Program-made: the position numbers and the translations under genes
Shown: one piece after another, positions 34,421-43,681 of the stretch
Layout of the letters: the number at the start of each line of letters is the position of its first letter
Numbering within the stretch: position 1 is the stretch's first letter
NCBI RefSeq assembly: GCF_963678635.1
Contig: NC_087067.1
Span: 22,947,547 to 23,011,546 of the forward strand
Direction: 5' to 3'
Length of the DNA: 64,000 nucleotides
DNA from: Symsagittifera roscoffensis
Lineage: Eukaryota > Xenacoelomorpha > Acoela > Convolutidae
The notes under the pieces: model-generated
The model's database searches: none
What the model was told of the DNA's origin: nothing
What the model saw: the letters and a program-made list of their open reading frames with translations, nothing else

Positions 34421-35839
34421 CGCACCAACAACATTAATGGGAAGCAGTCGAAATAATTAGTTTTTCAATTTTTGTTTTTTGTGCGTGGGTTGATACGAAG
34501 AGTCAGACGAAAGTTTAGATAACTAGTAAATTAGGCATAATCTAATACAATTGCATTGAACTGCGAACCAAAAAAAAATTAAAACATCCAAAGAAGTTTC
34601 TCTCCGTGTTCTGTGGTCGGATCAAAAAAGCGTTCTTTACGCTTTTGATTAACAAGCGTTATCAAAGCGGAATATAGACTTTTCGGGTTAAAAACTTGTG
34701 TAATAGAATCAGATTTTTCATGGCAATGAATTGGTTTTCATTCCTGGCCAATTAAAATAAATTGAAACAAGTAAACATGAGACATTAATTTTTTTCCATA
34801 TGTTTTGATTTTCCAACAAATCGTTTTTGACGAATTTGTTAAACAGTGTTAAAAATATTGATGGCTTGAGCTCAAATTTTGATATATTCAAGAAGGCATA
34901 AAATTTTTTTCTTAAAAACTATTGTTTCTATCGCCAAAAATTAAGCGATAAAACAAACTACACCAAGCATAAATATTCCGTTTTCTTCGAAAGTCAGAAT
35001 GATAAATCTCTGCTTAAGCGTTATATCATGAGTTAAGTGTCCCAAACTGGCAAGCTTTAAGCCCCCATAACTTTACAAAAAAAGAATCAGCGATGAAATA
35101 TCATTTAAATTCTGAGCTTTTCCAGTTCTATATAAATATCCCGTCAATATTTTCTAGTTGAAAAATCCAATTTTGTCCAAGGAACAAAAACACCGCAAGC
35201 ACAAATTTTCTCACTTTTTTCGGAAGATGGAACAAAAACATGATTAGTACGAAATTAATACGATCAATTAGCTTGCCTCAGTGTAGTTTGGAACGATTTT
35301 GTAGTGCGGAATAATGTGCCATACATAAATGCAACGCGTTGCAGTTTCAGAGTCATAATTGAAATATTCACAGACAGCATAAATTAGTCCTGAGCAAAGC
35401 ACAACTAGCAATATTCAAGCCACCCCTTTTTTGCGTAAACAACTTTATTCACAAGCTGATCTCTATTTTTGATATCTCTTTTTTCAGCACGTTGCAAGTT
35501 TAACAGTGCCTATAGTTAATGCGTTCCTTGATGTACAGTTTAAAAAGTTCATGTAAAATTGTTTCGTAGGCTTAATTGATTTCGGCCCAATTTTTGTCGG
35601 TTTTTTGCCGGGTGTGTTTTTTAGAAGTTCTCTACAATTGATTATTAAATTCAATTCAAAGAGAAATTTACGATGAAAGGTTGTTTTCACACACGTTTTT
35701 TTACACGCGTTATACACACGCTAAAACCCTCAGTTCAAAAAGAAAAATCTTTTAAGCTAGTTTTTGTTTGATTTTTTTAAAAATTCGTTTTCAGTTTTCT
35801 TTCGAGTGCAAGGTTTCTGATTATAATTTCAAAATCAGT
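34421..35839. other. No gene seen; diverged repeats
   Basis: AT-rich DNA. A segment at 34960-35200 (aagcataaat, then ttttcttcgaaa, then ccccataactttac) is loosely repeated at 36370-36760. No coding content recognised. Confidence 0.4.
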
Positions 35840-36020
35840 CAACCATCCGGCGCATTAGTCGTAGAGGTAACACGCCTGCCTGGTGTCAATCCGATCTGTT
35901 TTTGAAAACTTTTTTTTGTCGGCGTGATTCCCGTAGCCCAATTTTTTTAGCGTTCTTTCAAGTTGTAATAACACGATGCTTGAGACGACAAAGGTCTGGA
36001 GTTCGATTCCAGTTTGGACC
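35840..36020 (+). repeat. tRNA-derived SINE-like segment
   Basis: Two tRNA-like pieces lie in tandem. The first (about 35850-35890) has a D-arm/box A-like gtagaggtaacacgcctgcc. The second (about 35955-36020) has another box A-like part (gtaataacacgatgcttgag) and a clear box B in gagttcgattccag. The acceptor end ttggacct has no pairing partner at the right distance, so this is not a functional tRNA gene. A dimeric tRNA-derived SINE head or tRNA pseudogene is the best reading. Confidence 0.5.
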
Positions 36021-37249
36021 TGTTTCTTTGCAAATTGAAAACTTTCGGCTATTTTAGATGTTCGTGCCTGCTTATATTTGCCGACTTAGTTCCCGCAGAA
36101 AAGAGTTTTTTGAAAGTTCGACTTCATCTTAGCATTCGGAAAGCCGTTTACGAAGTTTTTAACGGTGGAGGTAATTTTGTTCCAGATAATTTGGGCTTAG
36201 CAAATTTTTTAAACAAAAATGGGTTTTTTGAGTTTTTTCAGTGTTTTTTTTATTTGATTTCAATCATAGTCATTCACTCTTGAATCGCAATTGGTGCAAA
36301 GCTCAGTTTCGTCTCTGTGTCAAATTTTTTGTTTAAAACTACTAATTTGTTCATCAGAATTTTGCTATAAAATAAAAGCCACCCCAAGCATAAATGTTCT
36401 GCACTTTCTTCGAAATTCAGACCAACAATTGAGCTTAAAATTCGTTTCAAGTTGAATAGAGACAGGTTAACTGATCCATCAGTGACCCAAAGTTTGTAAA
36501 AATGTATTTTGACAATTTCAACAAAATTGGAAAGTTTATCATGTTTTTCAAAAGCTTACCACTTCTTTAACAAAACCAATATCAGTTACATTAAAGGACC
36601 ATGAGAACATTCAGGTTTGCGCTTTACATTAATCAGTCTTGTTCAGCATTATAAACAAACTCATTTGGCCATACTGTTTTTGAAACCCCCATTACTTTAC
36701 TAAAATTGATATCCGGTATAATATCTACCAGTTTTGAACTCAATTTCTTGATATCTTTCACGTGGTTCAAAATGTTCCCGCTGAAATGGTTTCGATCGTG
36801 TCAAAATTGGTCAGAAAAAGCAAATCAAATGATCGTTGAATAACTTCAAAAATCGGAGTCAAAAAACTAACCGCGACCCTGGATGATTTACTGTCCTTCC
36901 ATAACTTGTTTTAAATTATTTTGTTTCAATTGATATAGTTTTTATAAGAACATGAAGGATAAAAATCAAAAGCGGTTCAGCTTTGAAGAAAAAACATTTT
37001 GATAAGAACTATAAAAATATTTTGCATAGGAAAACATCGCATATTTTTTGGATAACCCTCCTTCAATTTAATTTGAAAGGTGTATGATCCAAATTAATCC
37101 ACCACCCATGCGTTGAGCATAATAGAAAGATCGGAAAGCGCGCATGAATATGACCACCATTGCACGAATATTTTACGTCATTGAATGATACCTGTGAGAT
37201 GGCACCCGTTCAGAGAACCACAGCTGAAACAGTTTTTTTTTTTACATTC
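36021..37249. other. No gene seen; former upstream region of the sacsin-like gene
   Basis: The 89-codon frame at 36014-36283 overlaps the SINE-like segment and lacks motifs. Before the gypsy insertion at 37254 this DNA lay directly upstream of the sacsin-like start codon. It may therefore hold its promoter, but I see no TATA box or CpG-rich core. Confidence 0.4.
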
Positions 37250-37254
37250 GGAAC

Positions 37255-39166
37255 TGTAAACGTGTGGAATTCACAATATCTCTAGGCCGACCTCTCACTC
37301 TGTTCCGCGTCGCCGCAATATGTTTCCCTTTAGCACTGGGTCGGTGGGGCAACCAAATCCCAGTACTGTTCACAATCCCAAAAGGGTTGATTTGGTGGAT
37401 AGCCGTTCTGTATCGTATTATGCTGCTCGCCCCTTGTTTGTGCTCTTTCGACTGTATCTCGCTCGCAATCAATAGTCAATCGCAACAACAATTCCAATAA
37501 TAATAATGAATTAAGAAATAATCAATCCAAATACAGAATAGCCTATAAGTGGCTGGAACATAAATTAATCATTCAACCAAAGGAATGGGTCCGCGATTAC
37601 TATTATTCAACCAACTGCCTCCTGCAGTTCAATTAACGCCTCACTAATATCTAATGTTCTCCTCGAGAACTTCTATCAATTATCAATCGTTCGACAACGA
37701 TTCCGCTATCCTCTAGATAGCCTAACTTACTTCACTAACTAATCTACTTTAACTTTCAACGAGTAACTTAACTCGTTCTCAATAACTCTGAGATACGACT
37801 CGTTAACAATTAACTCCCCATCGTTCTGACGCCTAAAGGCCGTTCCGCAACATCCGTGCCTTATGTCTATTTACTCTTAGTTTTAGTTAGAGATCCGTCA
37901 TTCCGTATAAGTCTTAACATTTACCTATATGCCTCCTACGCAGCGTTCCAGTTCATAAATCCCGCATGATCACATTAATTTAAATGCCAAGTTCAAAATG
38001 CCAATCAAAGCTATGCTAAACAAATAACAAGTGCAACTTCAACTTAATTCAAGCTATGTTTACATATCCAAATACCCAAGGACTTTATTTAATTATCCCG
38101 CATCTTTTCCTTTCTCCCATGACTAGGATAAATTCCCAATGAACTTAATTTCCTAATTATCGCAATCCAAAAATTCCAATACATAACCCATTCAAATTTC
38201 AATCTAATCGACCTTCAGGGTAAGCCGTTCCCTCAACTGGGGTCCAATTGAGCCAATAAAACATTCCCCAGAAGCCAATGGAATATCCAGTACATTTCTA
38301 ATATTTATGTTAATTAATTCCCTATTCCCTCTGTCATATTGCCAAATTAATATGTGACTACTTTTCTGTGCCATTGACGCATTTCTATTAATAGTTCATT
38401 CGCCAAGTCAAAATTTAACCCAATGTTTATTTAACTAACTCGTATTAAATCCAACAATATACCACTATACATTAAGCCAAGATATTCCATCGAATTCCAG
38501 GAAATGCCTAACTAATTTCCTATGCACGCAAATTGTCACACAGTAGGGTCATCATCCTAATATACGATAGACCATGTCACTATCTACCATCCCTCCAAGT
38601 TTCAGCTCCCTAGGGTCATTGGGGGTCGAGGAGTAGCCTCCGGGAGTCGTGGGGGGGTTTGTTTGTTTAAGGCATAAATCGGGCCGGGGTGACCTTGAGG
38701 TTCCGAAACTTCAAACTTAAGCTTCCCTCATCCAGGGCTACCACATATATAAAAATGAGCTCAATCGGACCAGTAGTTAAGGATTTCCGGTGGGGCCATT
38801 TGCACTTCCGGGAACCGTTATCACCCGGCCCCAGGGGGTCAAGCGGGTCCGGCGCTTTGCATGCCCGGGTCAAATCATCTTTAGTATCACTCCATTAAAT
38901 TTCATAACGTTCGCCCTTATAGTTCCCGAGTTGGGGGGGGGGGGGTTGGCGGGAGCTATTGCATTCACTATTTTCACTAAAGAGGGGGATTAATCCCACG
39001 AACTTAATTAAACACGAGTTTAATTCAATCTTAACTTAACCACTCTATTATTTACCGATCTTTACCAGACGCTATCAACGAATCAGCTCTACTACTACTT
39101 AGTTTGCATGTTCAAGGTTCAAAGAAAAAGCCATGTACGTTATACAGTAGAATTACCGATTCTACA
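37255..39166 (-). repeat. 3' LTR of Gypsy-2 (1912 bp)
   Basis: Identical to 43682-45600 except for 4 substitutions and shorter G runs near 38650 and 38935. Unusually long for a gypsy LTR. Short frames inside (37242-37500, 38667-38993) occur in both LTRs and are not genes. Confidence 0.97.
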
Positions 39167-39178
39167 GTCTTCCCTTCT
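39167..39178 (-). other. Polypurine tract of Gypsy-2
   Basis: Minus-strand AGAAGGGAAGAC immediately precedes the 3' LTR start TGTAG, the expected plus-strand priming site. Confidence 0.7.
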
Positions 39179-39545
39179 AGTCTATTATTCTCCCGAATAA
39201 TGAAAAAGTAACTCGTAAAAAGCCTAAGGTTAACTTACATAACGCTTCGCTCCGCTACGCCGTACTCTCGTCTTAATTTAGTTTCCACCCTTTAAATTAA
39301 TATCCTTAAAGATCGCGGACCCATCAGTTAGTCCCCATAAAACAAACAATGATATAGCACAATGATTAACATAAGAGGGGACGTAACTGAAATTAATTTT
39401 ACTCTTCCTGGTACGATCCAACCCTTTCACAATCATAATAATCACTATCAAATGTCCGCACAACAGTTCGGGTGGACTCGCACTCAAGTTAAATAAGCAC
39501 CATATAATGAGATCAAGAAAAGAGTTTAGTAAACTAAGGTAAGTT

Positions 39546-40259
39546 TTAACTCACAAAATCGTCGATTCCAAACCTCACAGGTTGTCTCCTAACTCGAGTT
39601 GGTCGACCGCCATCATCTGCAGTGCCATTATCCATCACAGGTTCAGCTTCCACCGCATCTCCCGGAGGTATGCCTTCCTCCTCACTTGGTAGATTCGCTG
39701 GCTCCTCTTCCCTTCTGGCCTCGAGCTCCGTCGCATCGTACGTCTCAATCGCATCTTCTTCACTCCTAGCCACTTCTCGCATCCGAGGTGGGTCAACAAA
39801 ATGTTCGGGCATCACCCTGTTTCGCACATTTTGCCCGGGTGGATTCACTGGTGGCTCTTCCGCTCGATTCCTCACAGGCAACAATCTCACTGGTCCATCT
39901 CGTGGGCCTGGGTCATGACTAAAACCCTCCCGGTTGTTCTGCCATAACAACTCATCTTCATCACGCATCTCCCGGTCATCGAAAAAGTTAACCGACCGAT
40001 AGGGTGCCGGTCGCTTACTTGCTGTGGCCTCCTCTGACTGGATCGTCTCTTCTTTGACTCGTTTCAGCTTGTTGAAATGCAGGAACTTCACTTTGCTCGG
40101 AGTTGATTCCTTCGCAACTTTGTAGTTCACTTCCGACATTCTCGCCAGTACAACATAAGGTCCTTCCCACGGATCGAAGTGCTTCTTCGACTTGAACTTT
40201 TCCTTCGCCCACACCCATACTTTATCGCCAGCTGTATAGGGTTCACCATGAACTTTCTT
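39546..40259 (-). CDS. Gypsy-2 pol C-terminal part (GPY-type tail) after in-frame TGA
   Basis: In the same frame as the upstream pol ORF and separated from it only by TGA at 40260-40262. It starts KKVHGEPYTAGDKVWVWA and carries the integrase C-terminal module (KHFDPWEGPYVVLARMSEVNYKV), which in gypsy integrases contacts DNA. It ends in a long acidic, Pro/Glu-rich tail of about 150 residues finishing GRPTRVRRQPVRFGIDDFVS. The TGA sits where relatives have an Arg or Lys, so a CGA to TGA change is a simple explanation. Readthrough cannot be excluded. Confidence 0.75.
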   Translation of the reverse strand, partial: KKVHGEPYTAGDKVWVWAKEKFKSKKHFDPWEGPYVVLARMSEVNYKVAKESTPSKVKFLHFNKLKRVKEETIQSEEATASKRPAPYRSVNFFDDREMRDEDELLWQNNREGFSHDPGPRDGPVRLLPVRNRAEEPPVNPPGQNVRNRVMPEHFVDPPRMREVARSEEDAIETYDATELEARREEEPANLPSEEEGIPPGDAVEAEPVMDNGTADDGGRPTRVRRQPVRFGIDDFVS

Positions 40260-42413
40260 TCAGTACTGATCCTCCTGTCTTCGTTGATCCGTCCCTACGA
40301 GTTCTCTCGCACTGCTATGAGCATCTCTGAAAAGTTCATCCAGTTCCTCTGCAAAGCCATCCTTCGTCAATACTTCATCGTGGGGTTTCGCGTAGAAGAG
40401 GTCAATGGGATACTGGCATTCCTGTCCGTGAACCAAACTAAAAGGCGTAGCTCCCGTCGTTCGATGAGTCGTCGTGTTATACACAAAGCCCAGATACGGC
40501 AACATCGTATCCCACGTCTTTGGGTTCTCTGCACAATACTTCGAAATCACCTTCGCCATCTTGTCGTTGTATCGACCCGTCAGTTCTCTGCCTTCAGGTT
40601 TGTAGGGTAAAGTCGCAGTTATGTCAATTCCCAAGAGCCGACACATCGTCTTGATCAGTTCGCTGCCAAAGACTTTTCCTTGGTCCGTACGTAAAGCATT
40701 GGGAGTTCCAAACTTCAGTACCCAATGTTCCACAATTGCTTGAGCCACGTCTGATGCATCTGTAGATACGAGAGGGACCGTTATCGCATACATTGTGAAC
40801 AAATCCGTCATCACTAGCACATGCCTCGCCTTCGTCTGAGTTGCCATCGTCATTGGACCAAGTACATCCACTGCCACTGTGTTGAATCTGATTCCGGGAT
40901 CAAACGGAGCTTGAACCGCAGCTCGCTTTCTCTTCCCGCTGACATTATGTGCACCCTGGCTTAAGCACCACTGGACTTTTCTTTCGACATCCGTCCTCAT
41001 CGTCGGCCACCAATATCGTCGTCGTATCTTCGCTAACATCTTCTCGGTCGCAAGTTGTCCTCCCCCAGTTTCCATCGAGTCAAACCGTCCGAGGATCTCC
41101 TTTCGTCCCGCTGCTGGAACAACCGTCAAAAGTGTCGGCTTTGACCCATCTCTCTGGAACCATTTCTTGTAGAGTATTCCACCTCGAATACTCAGCTCAT
41201 CCCATCTCGACCAGTATGCTAGTGCCTCAGGTCCGTACTGAATTGCCTGTCCCTTCGGAATAAGATTCGTTCCCAAAGAAGGCATATCGCTCGTCTCGTC
41301 TGCTGTTTCCGCCCAATAGAATACTTGCGCAATCGCTTCGTCTTCTTTCTGCATCGTCGCAATTTCTTCTTTCGTTCGTTCCCATCGAATCGCATCGCCG
41401 TCGTCCTCATCGCCCATTTTTGTCTCTTGAACCACCGCAACTCTCTCTGATCGGCCTCCGCCACGAGTCAATCCCAATGCCTCATCCAAGGAAACAGGCT
41501 TTGGGCATCCATACATTTCATCTTCTTCAGCTTCGTTCTCTTGAACCACATTTACACTGTGATCGTCATAACTAGTCGGCCATCCTTCTAAGATTTCATC
41601 AGGAGACTCTACTGCCGCTGTTATCTTCGCAATCAACCTCTTCCGCATGTCCGTTCTCGGAATATCTTTTCCCTTAATCCGCCCGCCCGGATCATGTGGC
41701 AGAGAGGGCATCCGTTCCGGAGAATACCGTTGATTCACGTGCCGGATTGGCACCATTGAACCCTCTCTCGTCCCTGTCCACAAGAAGTCTTCTCCACGAC
41801 TGAACATCAAAGAGCACTGATACTCTTTCATCGATCGAAGTCCAAGAACCATCTCCGCTTTCAGTTTCGGGACCACAAGAGCTTCGATGTCTTCATCAAT
41901 ATCGCCCAACTTGAAGCGAGTTGTGACGACTCCATCGACCGCCATCACTTGTCCGTCTGCTGTCTCCAGTCGACCAGCGTAACGTTCCATCGTAGGTGTT
42001 TCCACCATTCTCCGAGCAACATCTGTCCTTATGAGGTCAGTTGTGGCTCCGGTATCAAGCAGCACCTCCACATGGGTTCCTCCTATGCGAGCATTGACGA
42101 CTGCCCCGCGTGGTTCGTTCACATCATGACTAATCCCAACACGCTCGATGCGCATTCGCGAATTCTGTTTCGTCTCCAACTTTGGGTCGTTCTCTCTGAT
42201 CCTGGGTAGTCGTTCCAATATCGATAGAACTTGTTCCTGCTCCATTATCTTCTCGCTCTGCCTTTCTTCGTCATCAATCGCATTCGTATCGTAACGCTGG
42301 CATGACTGAGTTCCTGTAGCTTGCGTTCGCCTTTCCGCCTGCTGTTTCTTGAATTCGGCCGGGACAAATCCTCCTTCGAACTCCCCTACTGTCCCGGCCC
42401 TTGGTAGTTTAAA
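40260..42413 (-). CDS. Gypsy-2 pol: protease and integrase, RT/RNase H absent
   Basis: Entered by -1 frameshifting from gag at about 42407. The open frame extends upstream to 42467, and residue numbers here count from there. Residues 134-145 hold the retroviral-type protease site VLLDTGA. Residues 150-450 contain no RT box and no RNase H acids, only an acidic, Arg/Glu-rich stretch. Residues 455-515 match the integrase zinc-finger region (IRRRYWWPTM), but only one of the four HHCC ligands remains. The core has Asp534 and Asp595. The DX35E position, residue 631, is Gly (ELTGRYND). The core otherwise looks well kept (LRTDQGKVFGS, PYLGFVYNTTTH). Protease may work on Gag. The integrase is probably inactive. 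Confidence 0.9.
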   Translation of the reverse strand, partial: FKLPRAGTVGEFEGGFVPAEFKKQQAERRTQATGTQSCQRYDTNAIDDEERQSEKIMEQEQVLSILERLPRIRENDPKLETKQNSRMRIERVGISHDVNEPRGAVVNARIGGTHVEVLLDTGATTDLIRTDVARRMVETPTMERYAGRLETADGQVMAVDGVVTTRFKLGDIDEDIEALVVPKLKAEMVLGLRSMKEYQCSLMFSRGEDFLWTGTREGSMVPIRHVNQRYSPERMPSLPHDPGGRIKGKDIPRTDMRKRLIAKITAAVESPDEILEGWPTSYDDHSVNVVQENEAEEDEMYGCPKPVSLDEALGLTRGGGRSERVAVVQETKMGDEDDGDAIRWERTKEEIATMQKEDEAIAQVFYWAETADETSDMPSLGTNLIPKGQAIQYGPEALAYWSRWDELSIRGGILYKKWFQRDGSKPTLLTVVPAAGRKEILGRFDSMETGGGQLATEKMLAKIRRRYWWPTMRTDVERKVQWCLSQGAHNVSGKRKRAAVQAPFDPGIRFNTVAVDVLGPMTMATQTKARHVLVMTDLFTMYAITVPLVSTDASDVAQAIVEHWVLKFGTPNALRTDQGKVFGSELIKTMCRLLGIDITATLPYKPEGRELTGRYNDKMAKVISKYCAENPKTWDTMLPYLGFVYNTTTHRTTGATPFSLVHGQECQYPIDLFYAKPHDEVLTKDGFAEELDELFRDAHSSARELVGTDQRRQEDQY
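42357..42413 (-). promoter_or_regulatory. -1 ribosomal frameshift signal of Gypsy-2
   Basis: On the minus strand the slippery heptamer T TTA AAC (42407-42413) lies in the gag frame, in codons reading His-Leu-Asn. After a 7-nt spacer (42400-42406) the sequences GGCCGGGAC (42391-42399) and GTCCCGGCC (42357-42365) can form a perfect 9-bp GC-rich stem with a 25-nt loop. The gag stop TAG (42386-42388) is inside the loop. A -1 slip joins gag to the frame that begins KLPRAGTVG and runs through pol. All three parts match established -1 frameshift sites. Confidence 0.92.
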
Positions 42414-43588
42414 TGGTTCGCACTTCTTTGGGGACATCCTTTCGCAATGTGGCCCACCTGACCACAATTAAAACAAGCACCCTGAGTCCATGGAGTCCTC
42501 AAGCCGTATCGTCCAGCGCCATTTTCTGCACTGTTCTGACTGTTTCCTCCCGCTTCAAATGACTGCCGTGACTTTGGTGCCGCTTCATCTCGGGGCAAGC
42601 CCTCGTACTGGGGAGCCGGGGAAAAAGAAGTTACTAACTTGCTCATCATAGATGTCATGCTCTGCATCTGGGTCGTCATATTCTGTATCTGGGAGTTTTG
42701 CGAGTGCATCTGCGTCAACAGCTCGTCATGCCTGGAGTTTTGCGTCTCCACATGTTTCGCCAGCTGATTCTGGCGCGCCCCCTGCATCTGCATCTGCTGA
42801 GTGAGCTGGTCTAACCGCTGATCTGTACTTTTCTGCCATCTCGTGAAGTCCGTCCGCAAGTGCTGAGCCCCGTCTGCCTGCACTTCGCCTCCAATAACTC
42901 CGGATTCTATCTCTGGAATATCGTGCATTTCCCGAACAGCATTTGGACGTCTTCGGTTACGCAGTCTGGCTGTCCTACTAGCCATCTCTAGTGCTTGGGC
43001 TCGAGCCACGGCTTGACCAAAACTATCGAAATCTTCGCGTAGGAGCAACTCCTGTAGATCCGCATCGAATATCCCATCGATGAACTGCTCGCGATTCATA
43101 TCGTCTCGAATCTGCACTGGCATATTTGCATTCGCCACTTCACCCACTGATCGCACTCGCCGGGAGAACTCCCTCAGATCCTCCCTTTCGCCCTGAATGA
43201 GGCTTTTGAATTCAGCCCTCGCAGTCGATCGTGTCTGAAACGGCATCATCCTCTGATCGAGCTCGGCCAGCATTCTGCCTAAAGTTGGCTCATCGAACCC
43301 TTCCACTTCCTCTCGAAAGTGAGCTGGCATACTGGTGAACTCATCCAATGCCCAGCCCGTCAAGCAAGTGGGCAAAACCATCCTCGCCTGCTCATCGTCC
43401 CATCGATTGGCGTCTGCTATCCAGGCGAAGTGTTTCCTCCAGTCTCGCCAGTTCTGATAACTGCTCGAGGGAAACCGATCTGGTCGTATCGTTCCAAATC
43501 CAAACACTCCCTGCTGTCGATCAAGAGCATTCGCCGCAGCCACCGCAGCCTCCGCCATGAGCTGTCTTTCCTGATCGTTCATCGCCAT
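42386..43588 (-). CDS. gag: Gypsy-2 Gag
   Basis: 400 residues from the ATG at 43588 (a second ATG follows two codons later at 43582) to TAG at 42386. The frame is open upstream to 43645 but without an ATG. The capsid-like core has WRDWRKHFAWIA, then EFKSLIQGEREDLREFSRRV and FIDGIFDADLQELL, as in Ty3/gypsy Gag. A Gln/Met-rich coiled region with repeated QMQ and QNS motifs follows. The nucleocapsid zinc knuckle is CFNCGQVGHIAKGC near residues 372-385. It forms particles that package element RNA. The frame is fully intact, unlike gag of Gypsy-1. Confidence 0.93.
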   Translation of the reverse strand: MAMNDQERQLMAEAAVAAANALDRQQGVFGFGTIRPDRFPSSSYQNWRDWRKHFAWIADANRWDDEQARMVLPTCLTGWALDEFTSMPAHFREEVEGFDEPTLGRMLAELDQRMMPFQTRSTARAEFKSLIQGEREDLREFSRRVRSVGEVANANMPVQIRDDMNREQFIDGIFDADLQELLLREDFDSFGQAVARAQALEMASRTARLRNRRRPNAVREMHDIPEIESGVIGGEVQADGAQHLRTDFTRWQKSTDQRLDQLTQQMQMQGARQNQLAKHVETQNSRHDELLTQMHSQNSQIQNMTTQMQSMTSMMSKLVTSFSPAPQYEGLPRDEAAPKSRQSFEAGGNSQNSAENGAGRYGLRTPWTQGACFNCGQVGHIAKGCPQRSANHLNYQGPGQ

Positions 43589-43662
43589 CGCAACTGTTTC
43601 GTCGATCGTCCGCTCTTCTCGTATTCGCACAAATCGTCGTTGCAACTACAATCCAGGATAGC

Positions 43663-43680
43663 GCCCACCCAGGAGCGCCA
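43663..43680 (-). other. Primer-binding site of Gypsy-2
   Basis: The minus strand reads TGGCGCTCCTGGGTGGGC starting one base after the 5' LTR end. This is the right place and the right TGG start for tRNA priming. I could not assign the tRNA. Confidence 0.65.
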
Positions 43681-43681
43681 C

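Noticed and set aside
37242..37500. ORFs at the LTR start, repeated at 43579-43927
   Set aside because: Duplicated because they lie in both LTRs; not conserved protein features.
40179..40610. 143-codon plus-strand ORF
   Set aside because: Antisense shadow of the integrase region.
41555..41580. SYDD in Gypsy-2 pol as a possible RT active site
   Set aside because: The RT box is YxDD with hydrophobic flanks and needs upstream palm motifs, none of which are present.
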